From contig OZ220708.1 in assembly GCA_965116595.1 (NCBI GenBank), positions 2,480,001 through 2,544,000 on the forward strand: a stretch of DNA of 64,000 bases. Reading direction: 5' to 3'. Position 1 is the first letter of the stretch. Every line of letters starts with the position of its first letter. Shown here in pieces: positions 26,354-36,200 of this stretch. The position numbers and the translations under genes are program-made. Under the pieces are notes generated by a model. The model made no database searches. It worked only from the letters and a program-made list of their open reading frames with translations, and had not been told where the DNA came from. The stretch comes from G963663315 sp963668255. Lineage in GTDB: Bacteria; Pseudomonadota; Gammaproteobacteria; Arenicellales; Poriferihabitantaceae.

Positions 26354-27148
26354 CTATGAGTCCCTGAATGGTTGGCTGATCAGTTTATCAAGTCTGGCTT
26401 CTCCCGGGGCATTGAATTTATCCAGACCAATCGTCATGGTCTGGTGCCCGTCTTCAGGTTGAGGTGTATAACTACGGAAAAGTCTGTCCCAGACCGACAG
26501 GGAAAAGCCAAAATTATGGCTGTATTCCTTTTTATGAATTGAATGGTGCACCCTGTGCATATCAGGAGTGACGATAACCCAGCGGATAATCTGATCAAGC
26601 CACAGCGGGATGCGAATGTTGCTGTGATTAAACATCGCCGCGCCATTCAGTATGATTTCAAACAGGATTACGGCCAATACAGGAGCGCCAAGCAGGATAA
26701 TCACACCCGCTTTCAGAAATATGGACAGGAATATTTCTATCGGATGGAAGCGCAGAGCTGTGGTGACATCAAAAACGGTATCGGTATGATGCATACGATG
26801 AACCCGCCATAATATGTTAAACATGTGAAACAGTCGATGTTGCCAGTAAATCAGCAGGTCGAGTGCGAGCAGGCAGAGAATCACTTTTGGCCAGAACGAA
26901 AACTCGACCCAGAAAAACAGACCGAATTTATACTCGATCGAAAACAGGGCAGCGGCGACTGCGGAGACCGGTAATGCAATCAGCATGGCTGCGTCGACCA
27001 GGAAAATCCCGAAATTCGACGGCCATCTTCGCAGGCGTTGGGACTCTGCCCTTCTGGGGAGGACCGCTTCCCAGACCACCATCAAGGTCAGAATCGAGAT
27101 AAACGGGATTAATCTCAGTAGTGTGTCGAAACCCAGGAAGTCACGCAT
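26354..27148 (-). CDS. Sterol desaturase/fatty acid hydroxylase family membrane protein
   Basis: A 264-residue integral membrane di-iron oxygenase. The histidine boxes are visible: HRLFH (about 104-108), HRMHHTD (about 117-123), a lone HSN and HRVHHS (about 198-203). Several long hydrophobic segments flank them. Such bacterial members hydroxylate or desaturate lipids; the substrate here is unknown. The ATG overlaps the end of dusA by eight bases (ATGCGTGA), so the two genes are translationally coupled. Confidence 0.9.
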   Translation of the reverse strand: MRDFLGFDTLLRLIPFISILTLMVVWEAVLPRRAESQRLRRWPSNFGIFLVDAAMLIALPVSAVAAALFSIEYKFGLFFWVEFSFWPKVILCLLALDLLIYWQHRLFHMFNILWRVHRMHHTDTVFDVTTALRFHPIEIFLSIFLKAGVIILLGAPVLAVILFEIILNGAAMFNHSNIRIPLWLDQIIRWVIVTPDMHRVHHSIHKKEYSHNFGFSLSVWDRLFRSYTPQPEDGHQTMTIGLDKFNAPGEARLDKLISQPFRDS

Positions 27149-28196
27149 AGGCCTTCAACTCCGTCCGGTGTCTTTCGAACACCTGGTCAATTTCCATTGA
27201 ATCTTCAACCCGTTTCAATGCCTGTCGAACCACTTCAATACCGGCATTCTTTGTTGGGCCATAGGTGGACAGGTATCGCCGCCAGCTTTTTGCACCGGGT
27301 TGCCCGTGATACAGTCCCAGCATATGCCTTGTCATGTGTCGCAGATAAACCCCTTTGGCAAGTTGGTTTTCAATGTAAGGGAGGAAGGCGCGAACATAGT
27401 CACCGCGCAGCGGAGAGTCATCGTGGGTTGAAACAGCCTCGATATGACGGCCGAAAAAAACCTGGTCGATTTCTCTCAATATCCACGGGTTCCGGTAGGC
27501 CTCTCTGCCCATCATGATGCCATCAGTATGTCGTAAATGGGTTTCAATCTGATCTGCATTGCATATACCGCCATTGACGATGATATTCAGTTCCGGAAAT
27601 TCCGCCTTGAGCCTGTACACTACAGTATAATCAAGGGGCGGGATAGTCCGGTTTTCTTTCGGACTCAAACCTTTCAACCAGGCTTTGCGTGCATGGACAA
27701 TGAAATTTTTGCATCCGCCTTCGGCCACCCGGCCGATAAAATCCGACAAATCCGGGTAACCATCCATGTCATCGATGCCAATCCGGGTCTTCACTGAAAC
27801 CGGAATGGATACGGCGTTTGTCATCGCCTCCACACATCTTGCAACCAACTCAGGCTTTGCCATCAAACAGGCGCCAAACTGTGCATTTCGTACCCGGTTA
27901 CTCGGGCACCCGATGTTGAGGTTGACTTCATCATAGCCCCACTGTTCGGCCAGGCTGCTGCAAAAAGCCAGTTCCTCTGGCTCGCAGCCGCCAAGCTGTA
28001 GCGCCAGAGGATGCTCTGCATTGTCAAATCCAAGGAATCGCTCTCTATCCCCATAAATAATTGAACCGACCACTTTCATTTCTGTATACAATCTGAAATT
28101 CCGTGAAAACAGTCGTAAGAAAGCACGACAGTGCCGGTCCGTCATGTCGAGCATGGGTGCAACTGCGAAAGATTTACGTACGGGTGATAAAATCAT
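27141..28196 (-). CDS. dusA: tRNA-dihydrouridine(20/20a) synthase DusA
   Basis: FMN-dependent enzyme that reduces uridine 20/20a in the tRNA D-loop. The 351 residues show FAVAPMLDMTDRHCR at the N-terminus, the catalytic Cys in NLNIGCPSNRV, the KTRIGID strand, FIVHARKAWLKGLSPKENR (a DusA hallmark) and the FMN-phosphate region IIVNGGI with IMMGREAYRNPW. It is the first gene of the run toward acs and lies divergent to gshA. Confidence 0.96.
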   Translation of the reverse strand: MILSPVRKSFAVAPMLDMTDRHCRAFLRLFSRNFRLYTEMKVVGSIIYGDRERFLGFDNAEHPLALQLGGCEPEELAFCSSLAEQWGYDEVNLNIGCPSNRVRNAQFGACLMAKPELVARCVEAMTNAVSIPVSVKTRIGIDDMDGYPDLSDFIGRVAEGGCKNFIVHARKAWLKGLSPKENRTIPPLDYTVVYRLKAEFPELNIIVNGGICNADQIETHLRHTDGIMMGREAYRNPWILREIDQVFFGRHIEAVSTHDDSPLRGDYVRAFLPYIENQLAKGVYLRHMTRHMLGLYHGQPGAKSWRRYLSTYGPTKNAGIEVVRQALKRVEDSMEIDQVFERHRTELKAYA

Positions 28197-28339
28197 AGTG
28201 TTGCCGATTTTACCACGCTCTCACCAGGTTCAGACCCGGCCATGGTGATCATCAATCAGCCATCGAATTCAAAACAAAACACTTGAATTTATTTCATCTG
28301 ATCTCACATTCTCTGCCATTGATAAAGGAATCAGCCCAA

Positions 28340-29914
28340 GTGACAACAAGAATAGAAAATACGCTGGATTCACTGGTCTTAAGATCGGTCGACAAACACC
28401 TGAAAAATCTTCAAAGAGGGTTGGAGAAAGAGAGCCTGCGGGTGGCAATGAATGGGATGCTTGCGCAAACACCCCACCCCGATGCCATTGGGTCGAGCCT
28501 CACACATCCCTCGATTACGACGGATTATTCTGAATCCCTGCTGGAATTCGTCACCGGCGTACACAACAATATTGATGCTCTCTTAAAGGAACTCTACGAT
28601 ATCCACCATTTCACCTATCAGCATATCGGTGAAGAAAAGCTGTGGGTCAACAGCATGCCCTGCATCGTCCAGAGCGAAGAGAATATTCCGATTGCCAGAT
28701 ACGGCAGTTCCAACGTAGCAAAAATGAAGGAAGTCTACCGGCAGGGATTGAGCCACCGGTACGGTTCTTTGATGCAGTCCATTTCAGGGATTCATTTCAA
28801 CTTCTCTCTTCCCGACCTGTTCTGGAAAGATTTCTTTGAACTGGACGACGGACAGCCCCTGCAGGATGCCACCTCGGGAAAGTATTTTGATCTGATCCGG
28901 AATTTTCACAGAAATTCCTGGATTGCGACCTATTTGTTCGGCGCATCCCCCGCAGTATGCAGATCTTTTTTGAGGGGAAGGAAACATCAACTCGAAGAGA
29001 TCGAGGGACATAGTTTCTATGCGCCCGATGCAACGTCATTGAGATTGAGCGGAGTCGGATACAGCAACGAAGCGCAAATCAATATTCAAATCAGTTATAA
29101 CGGCGTTGACGATTTTGTGAAGTCATTACGCAATGCCATCCGGACGCCGCACCCCGAGTACCTGAGAACAGGGGTAAAGACCAGTGATGGATATCAACAG
29201 TTGAATGCGAATCTGTTGCAGATTGAAAATGAGTTTTATTCTTCAATCCGACCCAAGCGAGTCACTCCCTCCGGACAAAGCCCATCCAGGATATTGAAAA
29301 GCCAGGGGGTGCAATACATTGAAGTACGGAGCATCGACCTGAATCCGTTTGAACCGATTGGAATACATGCTGATTGTGTCCGGTTTTTTGATATGTTTTT
29401 GCTGTATTGCCTGTTTGAAGACAGCCCGGAGATGACCCAGGAAGAGTTTTCTCTGACCAGGCAAAACCAGCAAGCCATGGTCATGCATGGCAGGGACAGT
29501 CAGTCAACCATCGGGTTGCCCGATGGCGCCGTAAACGCTCGCAGGCAAATGACTGCGTTGCTGCACAAAATTTCCCCGATTGCCCGGTTACTTGATCAGG
29601 TGAATGAACACAATGAATATTCTGCCACCCTCGAAAAACAGTTCGCCAAGGTGTCTGATTCCAATGCAACCCCTTCTGCCAGAATTATCAACCAGATGTT
29701 TGATCAGGGTTTAAGCTTTTATGAGTTTTCGATGCAAGCATCTGAAATCTCTGAAAGAAAATTTAAAAAGGAACCACTGTCTGACGAAACCAATCGAAAA
29801 TATCTCTCGCTGGCACAGGATTCACATATCAAACGCCAGGAAATAGAAGAGAGCGACAGGGTGTCATTTGATGAGTTTCTTGAAGATTATTTCCATCGTC
29901 AAAACCAGGATTGA
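28340..29914 (+). CDS. gshA: Glutamate--cysteine ligase (gamma-glutamylcysteine synthetase)
   Basis: First step of glutathione synthesis, ATP-dependent ligation of glutamate and cysteine. At 524 residues it is close to the 518 of E. coli GshA. Seen: LQRGLEKESLRV, the ITTDYSESLLEFVTG region, LWVNSMPC, YGSLMQSISGIHFNFS and IEVRSIDLNPFEPIG. GTG at 28340 is chosen as start because AAGGAA lies nine bases ahead and because the distance to the first conserved block (19 residues) equals that in E. coli; an in-frame TTG at 28283 would add 19 unneeded residues. Confidence 0.95.
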   Translation: MTTRIENTLDSLVLRSVDKHLKNLQRGLEKESLRVAMNGMLAQTPHPDAIGSSLTHPSITTDYSESLLEFVTGVHNNIDALLKELYDIHHFTYQHIGEEKLWVNSMPCIVQSEENIPIARYGSSNVAKMKEVYRQGLSHRYGSLMQSISGIHFNFSLPDLFWKDFFELDDGQPLQDATSGKYFDLIRNFHRNSWIATYLFGASPAVCRSFLRGRKHQLEEIEGHSFYAPDATSLRLSGVGYSNEAQINIQISYNGVDDFVKSLRNAIRTPHPEYLRTGVKTSDGYQQLNANLLQIENEFYSSIRPKRVTPSGQSPSRILKSQGVQYIEVRSIDLNPFEPIGIHADCVRFFDMFLLYCLFEDSPEMTQEEFSLTRQNQQAMVMHGRDSQSTIGLPDGAVNARRQMTALLHKISPIARLLDQVNEHNEYSATLEKQFAKVSDSNATPSARIINQMFDQGLSFYEFSMQASEISERKFKKEPLSDETNRKYLSLAQDSHIKRQEIEESDRVSFDEFLEDYFHRQNQD

Positions 29915-30071
29915 TCTCACTGTTTGACCAATCATCTGATCGGAACAACCTGCGCTGGGAAATGGGTAAATATCTCCGATTGAATATCCCTTGATCACAA
30001 TACATCATTCGCGAATCAGGTGATAGAATCGCCGCTTTGCAAACACCATTTACCCTTAATAAGGAAGTGCC

Positions 30072-31241
30072 ATGAGCGACGATAGACAACCCGATTTCAA
30101 AACCCGAGAAGTACACGCTGGCGTAAACCCGGATCCGGTTACCGGTGCAATACTGACACCCATCTACCAGTCAACCACCTATGTGCAGGAATCGGTCGAC
30201 AAGTACATGGAAAAAGGTTATTCCTACAGTCGATCGGGTAACCCGACGGTTGATGCCCTGGAAAATCGCATCACCGCCCTTGAAGGCGGTTTTGGCAGCG
30301 CCTGTTTTGCTACCGGTATGGCGGCAACCAGTTGTACCTTGATGGGACTCCTCAATGCAGGAGATCATGTCATTTTATCGGACGTGGTTTATGGCGGCAC
30401 TCATCGTGTAACGACCAAGGTGCTCAACCGATTTGACCTGCAGGCCAGCTTCGTAGACACATCAGAGCCAAACAACATCAAGGAAGCGATTCGCAACAAC
30501 ACCCGATTGATTTTCACTGAGACTCCTGCCAATCCCACGTTGAAGCTGACCGACATCGCTGCAGTTTCCGAGATCGCCAGGGCGAATGGAGTCCCCCATG
30601 TGGTTGACAACACCTTTCTTACCCCCTACTACCAACGCCCACTGGAACTCGGGGCCGACATTACACTCCACAGCACAACCAAATTCATGGAAGGCCACAA
30701 TATCAGTGTCGGCGGCTCGATTACCGCCGAAAGTGAAACCCATCTGGAGGACATCAAGTTCGTCAGAAACTGCCTGGGGTCAAACATGTCCCCGATGGTC
30801 GCATTCTATACCCTGCAAGGGTGTAAAACCATGAGCACACGACTCGAAGCACAGTCAGCCAATGCACTTGAAATTGCTACATTCCTCGAAACCCATCCAA
30901 TGGTTGAGCGTGTTGCCTATCTTGGCCTGGATTCCTTCCCGCAAAAAGAACTGGCTGACAGACAGGCCAGCGGCTACGGTTCAATGCTCTGGTTCGAAGT
31001 AAAAGGCGGCGTCGAATCAGGAAAAAAACTGATGGACACACTTGAACTGTGGAGTCTTGCCGAGAATCTCGGTTCAGTCGAATCCCTGGTCACTCACTCG
31101 GTTACCATGACTCATGCCGATATGCCGCGCGAAGAACGCATGGCGGCAGGGATCACCGACGGTCTGGTACGACTCTCCGCGGGACTTGAATCTGCCCAGG
31201 ACCTGATCATCGACCTGAAGCAGGCTCTTGACGGACTGTAA
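30072..31241 (+). CDS. Transsulfuration-family PLP enzyme (cystathionine gamma-synthase/lyase-like)
   Basis: A 389-residue PLP enzyme of Cys/Met metabolism. The PLP lysine is Lys204 in LHSTTKFMEGH; YSYSRSGNPT (about 50-59) and DVVYGGTHR (about 104-112) bind cofactor and substrate. The chain matches cystathionine gamma-synthase, gamma-lyase and O-succinylhomoserine sulfhydrylase about equally by eye, so the reaction is left open. AAGGAAG lies about 7 bases ahead of the ATG. It follows gshA on the same strand after 157 bases, which suits a sulfur-amino-acid role. Confidence 0.9.
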   Translation: MSDDRQPDFKTREVHAGVNPDPVTGAILTPIYQSTTYVQESVDKYMEKGYSYSRSGNPTVDALENRITALEGGFGSACFATGMAATSCTLMGLLNAGDHVILSDVVYGGTHRVTTKVLNRFDLQASFVDTSEPNNIKEAIRNNTRLIFTETPANPTLKLTDIAAVSEIARANGVPHVVDNTFLTPYYQRPLELGADITLHSTTKFMEGHNISVGGSITAESETHLEDIKFVRNCLGSNMSPMVAFYTLQGCKTMSTRLEAQSANALEIATFLETHPMVERVAYLGLDSFPQKELADRQASGYGSMLWFEVKGGVESGKKLMDTLELWSLAENLGSVESLVTHSVTMTHADMPREERMAAGITDGLVRLSAGLESAQDLIIDLKQALDGL

Positions 31242-31279
31242 ATATGTGTTGGAGGCCGGACAAATTCGCGTTAAGCGGA

Positions 31280-31370
31280 TGGCGGAGAGAGAGGGATTCG
31301 AACCCTCGATACGCTATCAACGTATACTCCCTTAGCAGGGGAGCGCCTTCAGCCGCTCGGCCATCTCTCC
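31280..31370 (-). tRNA. tRNA-Ser (anticodon GCU)
   Basis: A 91-base class II tRNA including an encoded CCA. The acceptor arms GGAGAGA and TCTCTCC pair over seven bases, the anticodon loop reads CTGCTAA (anticodon GCT, read as GCU for AGC/AGU codons), a long variable arm is present, and the T-loop region is GGTTCGAATCCC. It lies downstream of csrA, the usual place for this tRNA in many gammaproteobacteria. Confidence 0.97.
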
Positions 31371-31435
31371 GTTACTGATGGGCACAGCATCCCGCATACC
31401 GATGTTATCGGCCAGAACGATTTGATTAGAACCTG

Positions 31436-31687
31436 TCAGACGTTGTGCGGGTCACCGCTATCATCGTACTCATGATGGCGGTAGTTTCCATCGTCATCGT
31501 CATCGTGGTCATCAGTACCGTCTTGCTCATGCTTGATGCGGTAGTAAATTTCCTCCCGATGGACAGGAACTTCTTTGGGTGCGTTAATTCCAATTCGAAC
31601 TTGTGTTCCACGAACGCCTAGAACGGTTAAACGAACATCATCACCAATATACACGGATTCGCCAATTCGGCGGGTAAGGATCAACAT
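31436..31687 (-). CDS. csrA: Carbon storage regulator CsrA with long acidic/His C-terminal tail
   Basis: RNA-binding dimer that blocks or aids translation by binding GGA motifs in leaders. Residues 1-55 are a standard CsrA core (MLILTRRIGESVYIGDDVRL, then TVLGVRGTQVRIGINAPKEV and HREEIYYRI). The family normally ends near residue 61-65; this one runs to 83 with a tail rich in Asp and His (DDHDDDDDGNYRHHEYDD). The tail is encoded partly by a short tandem repeat of the ATC-GTC type (about 31489-31513 on the + strand). It follows lysC and precedes tRNA-Ser, as in Pseudomonas. Confidence 0.95.
   Translation of the reverse strand: MLILTRRIGESVYIGDDVRLTVLGVRGTQVRIGINAPKEVPVHREEIYYRIKHEQDGTDDHDDDDDGNYRHHEYDDSGDPHNV
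31489..31513. repeat. Short tandem repeat inside csrA
   Basis: The + strand carries near-perfect repeats of CATCGT followed by GGTCATC. On the coding strand it gives GAY codons for the poly-Asp part of the CsrA tail. Units of six bases keep the frame, so copy-number changes would lengthen or shorten the tail. Confidence 0.6.
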
Positions 31688-31818
31688 TTTGTCATGCTCC
31701 CGTTTTGATTATAATTTAACTGATATTCACATTCGCCAACCTGTGGTCTACCTTTGACACCCTAAATATCAGCTTCCAACATAAAATATTTCTGTATTCA
31801 GTTCTATACCTCGTAATC

Positions 31819-33042
31819 TCACCTGTTGATTTGATCAAGCTCGAACGCATTATGCAATGCTCTAACTGCAAGCTCGGCGTATTCTTTGTCGATAGTAACA
31901 GAAATCTTTATTTCAGACGTAGAAATCATCTGAATATTGATTCCCTTTTCTGACAGTGCCTGAAACATCCTGGTTGCAATTCCGGCATGTGACCGCATAC
32001 CCACACCCACCACTGAAATTTTCGCAAGATTGGTGTCTCCTGCGAGAGTCTCGGCATCAAGCGATTTTACAATCGGGTCGAGTAAGTCAATACTTCTCTG
32101 CAGGTCATCCTGATTGATGGTAAATGTAAAATCCGTTAATCCATTGAGTCCGATATTCTGGACGATCATGTCCACAATGATCTGGGAATCAGATATCGGG
32201 CCTAACAGGCTGTAAGCAATACCTGGTCTGTCGGGCACACCGCGAATTGTGATCTTCGCTTCATTATCTATCGAAGTAATACCCGAAATTAAAGGTTTTT
32301 CCACTGTATTATCCTCACAAGTGATCATTGTTCCCGGACCGGGTTCAAAAGAAGAAAGTACTCTGAGGGGAACATTATATTTGCTCGCAAATTCAACAGA
32401 TCGAATCTGCATTACTTTGGCGCCCGCACCCGACAATTCCAGCATTTCTTCAAATGTGATCCTGTCCAGCCTGTGCGCATTTTCCACCACCCGAGGGTCG
32501 GCAGTATAAACTCCATCCACATCGGTGAATATTCTGCATTCATCGGCTTTGAGTGCTGCAGCCATGGCAACGGCTGTGGTGTCAGAGCCGCCTCTCCCCA
32601 AAGTGGTTATATTGTTTTCATTACTGACTCCCTGAAAACCTGCGATAACAACAACCCTGCCCTGTTCCAGGTCGTAGAGTACATTTTTCGTGTCGATATT
32701 TTCTATCCTTGCCTTACCATGGTGATTGTCTGTCAGAATCGGAATCTGAAACCCGGTATAGGAACAGGCCGGCACCCCGAGTTCGTGCAGCGCCATCGAC
32801 AACAATGCAATGGTGACTTGCTCCCCTGTGGTCACCAGGGTATCCATTTCCTGGATTGAAGGACGGGCAGAAATCTGATTGGCCAGGGCAATCAGGCGGT
32901 TGGTTTCCCCGCTCATTGCAGATGCCACTACCACCATCTTATCGCCCTTTTCAACGCTTTTGATGATATTTTCGGCGACAGCCTGAATCCGTTCCACGGA
33001 TGCAACTGATGTGCCACCATATTTTTCGACGATGAGTGCCAA
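31819..33042 (-). CDS. lysC: Aspartate kinase with two ACT domains
   Basis: First committed step of lysine, threonine and methionine synthesis. The 407 residues begin LALIVEKYGGTSV, where the initial residue is coded by TTG at 33040-33042. This matches the Pseudomonas-type start MALIVQKFGGTS. An upstream in-frame codon would overlap alaS by 46 bases and add 18 unrelated residues. Seen: GRGGSDTTAVA, FTDVDGVYTADPR, and two C-terminal ACT domains (from about 265 and 345) for feedback control. It starts nine bases after the alaS stop, so alaS-lysC-csrA-tRNA is a likely transcription unit. Confidence 0.95.
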   Translation of the reverse strand: MALIVEKYGGTSVASVERIQAVAENIIKSVEKGDKMVVVASAMSGETNRLIALANQISARPSIQEMDTLVTTGEQVTIALLSMALHELGVPACSYTGFQIPILTDNHHGKARIENIDTKNVLYDLEQGRVVVIAGFQGVSNENNITTLGRGGSDTTAVAMAAALKADECRIFTDVDGVYTADPRVVENAHRLDRITFEEMLELSGAGAKVMQIRSVEFASKYNVPLRVLSSFEPGPGTMITCEDNTVEKPLISGITSIDNEAKITIRGVPDRPGIAYSLLGPISDSQIIVDMIVQNIGLNGLTDFTFTINQDDLQRSIDLLDPIVKSLDAETLAGDTNLAKISVVGVGMRSHAGIATRMFQALSEKGINIQMISTSEIKISVTIDKEYAELAVRALHNAFELDQINR

Positions 33043-33050
33043 AATATTGA

Positions 33051-35666
33051 TTATTGATTGTTTCTGTTCAGTTCCACAGCGTTTGATTCCACCCATCTGA
33101 AGGCAGCATGAATCGCCGGTTCAATATTCTCAATATTGGACCCACCTCCCTGGGCCAGGTCAGGGCGACCTCCTCCTTTTCCATCCACAATCGGGGAAAT
33201 AGTCTGAATCAACTTGTTAGCGCCAAGCTCACCGGCTAGATCCTCGCTTACCCCGGCAATCAATATCACCTTGCCGTCGTTAGCCGCCGCGACCAGAATC
33301 ACTCCGCTTTGCAGCTTGTTCCGCCATTGATCCACAATCATTCGCATGGATTTCACGTCGGCGCCATCCTGGCGGATGGCAACCACCTTGATTCCGTTGA
33401 TTTCCTGGATATTTTCCTGATTGACCGATCCGGCGGCCAACTTTGTCTGTAATGATTGAATCTGCCTTTGTTGCTGTTTCTGGATTTCCAGCATCCCACT
33501 GACTCGATCAAACACTTTGTCAGGTGAGGTTTTCAATGAAGCAGCCAATTGATCCAGCAGCGATAGTTGTTTGCTGACGTATTGTTCGGCAGTACTCGCA
33601 GTCACTGCCTCGATTCGCCTGATTCCAGCCGCAATACCGGTTTCAGAGAGAATCCTGAACAGTCCGATATCACCGGTTCGGGATACGTGGGTACCACCAC
33701 ACAACTCGCAGGAAAATTCACCCATTCTGATTACCCGAACCTGCTCTTCATATTTCTCGCCAAACAAGGCAAGCGCGCCCTGGGATTTTGCTTCTTCCAG
33801 ATTCATCACTTCGACATTGACCAGGTAGTTGGCCCGGATTTTCAGATTCACCAGGGACTCAATTTCCCTTAGCTGCTGATCGGTAACCGGTTCAAAATGG
33901 GAGAAATCAAATCGTAATCGAGCAGGTTCGACCAATGATCCTTTCTGCACGATATGATTTCCCAATATCTTCTTCAAAGCCGCATGCAGCAGGTGTGTCG
34001 CAGAGTGATTGTTTGCACTTTTGTATCGGGCATTCGCTTCCACCCGGGCGGCGCCCTTGTGACCGACTCCAATACTGCCGGACAGGACACTGCCAAAGAT
34101 TCCAATCACCTGGTGGGCCAGATACCGGGTATCTGAAACTGCAAACTCACCCTGATCAAGGAGAATTCGACCTTTATCCCCTATCTGCCCACCACTCTCG
34201 GCATAAAATGGAGATTCAGAAAGAACAATTATACCCGTTTCCCCTTGATTCAATTGTTCGACAGGCTGTTCACCATCCAGAACCGCGAGTATCTGAACTT
34301 GATGTTCGAGATTCCGGTAACCCACAAAAGGCGTCTTTTTCACACCTTCGACCCTGATCAGGGCACTGTCCACAAACCGGTTGGCAGAACGCGCGCGGTT
34401 ACGCTGGGCCTCCATCTCGATATCAAATCTTTCACTATCGATTGTCAGGCCATGTTCTCTGGCAATATCAGCCGTTAAATCCGCTGGAAAACCGTAGGTA
34501 TCGTACAGTTTAAAGACACTTTCCCCAGCAATTACATTGCCGGTGAGGTTCGAAATCTCCTGATCCAGAATCCGCAAGCCCTGATCCAGGGTTTCATTGA
34601 ATTTTTCATTTTCCTGTTGCAGCGCCCGCATGACCCGATCCCGGGCATCGACAAGTTCCGGGAACACTTCTCCCATTTCTGTAATCAATGGATCAACCAG
34701 CAAATGCATGAATGGTGTCTTGTGGCCCAACTGGTAGCCGTGTCTGATGGCGCGTCGAATAATTCGACGCAGGACATAACCCCGACCTTCATTGGAGGGT
34801 ATCACGCCATCAGCAATCAGAAATGAGGTTGATCGAATATGGTCGGAGATCACTCGCAGCGATTTGTTATCCAGGTCCCTGACATCCAGAATCCGGGCAG
34901 TGGCGGTAATCAGATTATCGAATAAATCCGTCTCGTAGTTGCTGTGCACTCCCTGAAGAACTGTGGCCATTCGTTCCAACCCCATTCCGGTATCCACTGA
35001 AGGCTTCGGCAATGGTGTCATCTGTCCATCGGCGTTGCGATTGAATTGCATGAATACCAGATTCCATATTTCAACATAGCGGTCCCCGTCGGCTGAAGGG
35101 GAACCTGGAGGGCCGCCTTCGATTTCCGGCCCATGGTCATAGAAAATCTCTGAACAGGGTCCACATGGTCCGGTATCCCCCATCTGCCAGAAGTTATCCT
35201 TTGCACCAATTCGGGTGACGCGATCCTTTGGCACACCAATGTTGTTGATCCAGATGGATTCCGATTCATCATCTTCTTCAAATATTGTTACCCAGAGCCG
35301 GTCTTCAGGTAAACCGAATTCAACGGTCAATAATTCCCAGGCGTATCGGATCGCATCTTCCTTGAAGTAATCACCGAAACTGAAATTTCCGAGCATTTCA
35401 AAGAAAGTATGGTGCCTCGCTGTGTAACCGACATTCTCAAGGTCATTATGCTTGCCGCCTGCCCTTACGCAACGCTGGGAAGTAACCGCTCGCCGGTAGT
35501 TTCTTTTTTCCTCTCCCAGGAACAAATCCTTGAATTGAACCATTCCGGAGTTGGTAAACAGCAATGTAGGATCATTACCCGGAACCAATGAACTGCTGGA
35601 TACTTCCTGATGCCCCCTGGTTTTGAAATAGTCGATAAACCTTTGACGGATTTCGGTTGTCTTCAT
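33051..35666 (-). CDS. alaS: Alanyl-tRNA synthetase
   Basis: Charges tRNA-Ala. The 871 residues match the family. Seen: RHHTFFEMLGNFSFGDYFK of the class II core, GRGYVLRRIIRRAIRHG, the editing-domain zinc ligands in NNHSATHLLH and CGGTHV, and a C-terminal GGRPDLAQGGG. The ATG at 35666 gives the canonical start MKTTEIRQRFIDYF; a further in-frame upstream ATG would overlap recX. It begins 20 bases after recX, so recA-recX-alaS-lysC-csrA may be read together in part. Confidence 0.97.
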   Translation of the reverse strand: MKTTEIRQRFIDYFKTRGHQEVSSSSLVPGNDPTLLFTNSGMVQFKDLFLGEEKRNYRRAVTSQRCVRAGGKHNDLENVGYTARHHTFFEMLGNFSFGDYFKEDAIRYAWELLTVEFGLPEDRLWVTIFEEDDESESIWINNIGVPKDRVTRIGAKDNFWQMGDTGPCGPCSEIFYDHGPEIEGGPPGSPSADGDRYVEIWNLVFMQFNRNADGQMTPLPKPSVDTGMGLERMATVLQGVHSNYETDLFDNLITATARILDVRDLDNKSLRVISDHIRSTSFLIADGVIPSNEGRGYVLRRIIRRAIRHGYQLGHKTPFMHLLVDPLITEMGEVFPELVDARDRVMRALQQENEKFNETLDQGLRILDQEISNLTGNVIAGESVFKLYDTYGFPADLTADIAREHGLTIDSERFDIEMEAQRNRARSANRFVDSALIRVEGVKKTPFVGYRNLEHQVQILAVLDGEQPVEQLNQGETGIIVLSESPFYAESGGQIGDKGRILLDQGEFAVSDTRYLAHQVIGIFGSVLSGSIGVGHKGAARVEANARYKSANNHSATHLLHAALKKILGNHIVQKGSLVEPARLRFDFSHFEPVTDQQLREIESLVNLKIRANYLVNVEVMNLEEAKSQGALALFGEKYEEQVRVIRMGEFSCELCGGTHVSRTGDIGLFRILSETGIAAGIRRIEAVTASTAEQYVSKQLSLLDQLAASLKTSPDKVFDRVSGMLEIQKQQQRQIQSLQTKLAAGSVNQENIQEINGIKVVAIRQDGADVKSMRMIVDQWRNKLQSGVILVAAANDGKVILIAGVSEDLAGELGANKLIQTISPIVDGKGGGRPDLAQGGGSNIENIEPAIHAAFRWVESNAVELNRNNQ

Positions 35667-35685
35667 TGTCTGGAACGATTGCCCA

Positions 35686-36162
35686 CTATTCTTCATACCG
35701 CCCAAAATGGCTGGTCGAAAATCCACGTTGCTGCAGGAATCGTGCCTGCCTGCTCCATTCCTGAAGACTCGCCGGCAATTCATCGCCAAATTTTTTCGAT
35801 CTCACCAGCTTTGCAAGTTCCGTCCAGCGGTCCTCGTATTCGGACATCGCAGCCGAGATGATTTCACTGTCGATCCGATGTTCCTTGAGCTCATGCAATA
35901 ACCTGACAGGTCCTTTGCCTCTGTTGAATCGTGAACGGCAGAGCATTTCAGCAAATCGGGTGTCGGATTGTTCACCGCGATCCTGTAATTGACTGATCAC
36001 CTGCTCGACTACAGCAAGTGGTCCGTGGTCCTTCAGTTTTCTGGAAAGTTCCCAGGCGCTGTGTTCGCGTCGAACCAGGTAGCCGTGGGCACGATCAGTC
36101 AACGATTTGCGCAATGATCCATCGTTATCCTGTTCGCAATCATAATTATCCTTTATATTCAA
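35686..36162 (-). CDS. recX: Regulatory protein RecX
   Basis: Small helical protein (158 residues) that limits RecA filament growth. The three-helix repeats are recognisable: RAHGYLVRREHSAWELSRKL, then a second unit with DRGEQSDTRFAEMLCRSRFNRGKG and a third with DRWTELAKLVRSKKFG. It lies 38 bases after recA on the same strand, its usual place. Confidence 0.93.
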   Translation of the reverse strand: MNIKDNYDCEQDNDGSLRKSLTDRAHGYLVRREHSAWELSRKLKDHGPLAVVEQVISQLQDRGEQSDTRFAEMLCRSRFNRGKGPVRLLHELKEHRIDSEIISAAMSEYEDRWTELAKLVRSKKFGDELPASLQEWSRQARFLQQRGFSTSHFGRYEE

Positions 36163-36200
36163 AGTATTATATCTTGATATCTATAAAATGGTTTAGCTTG

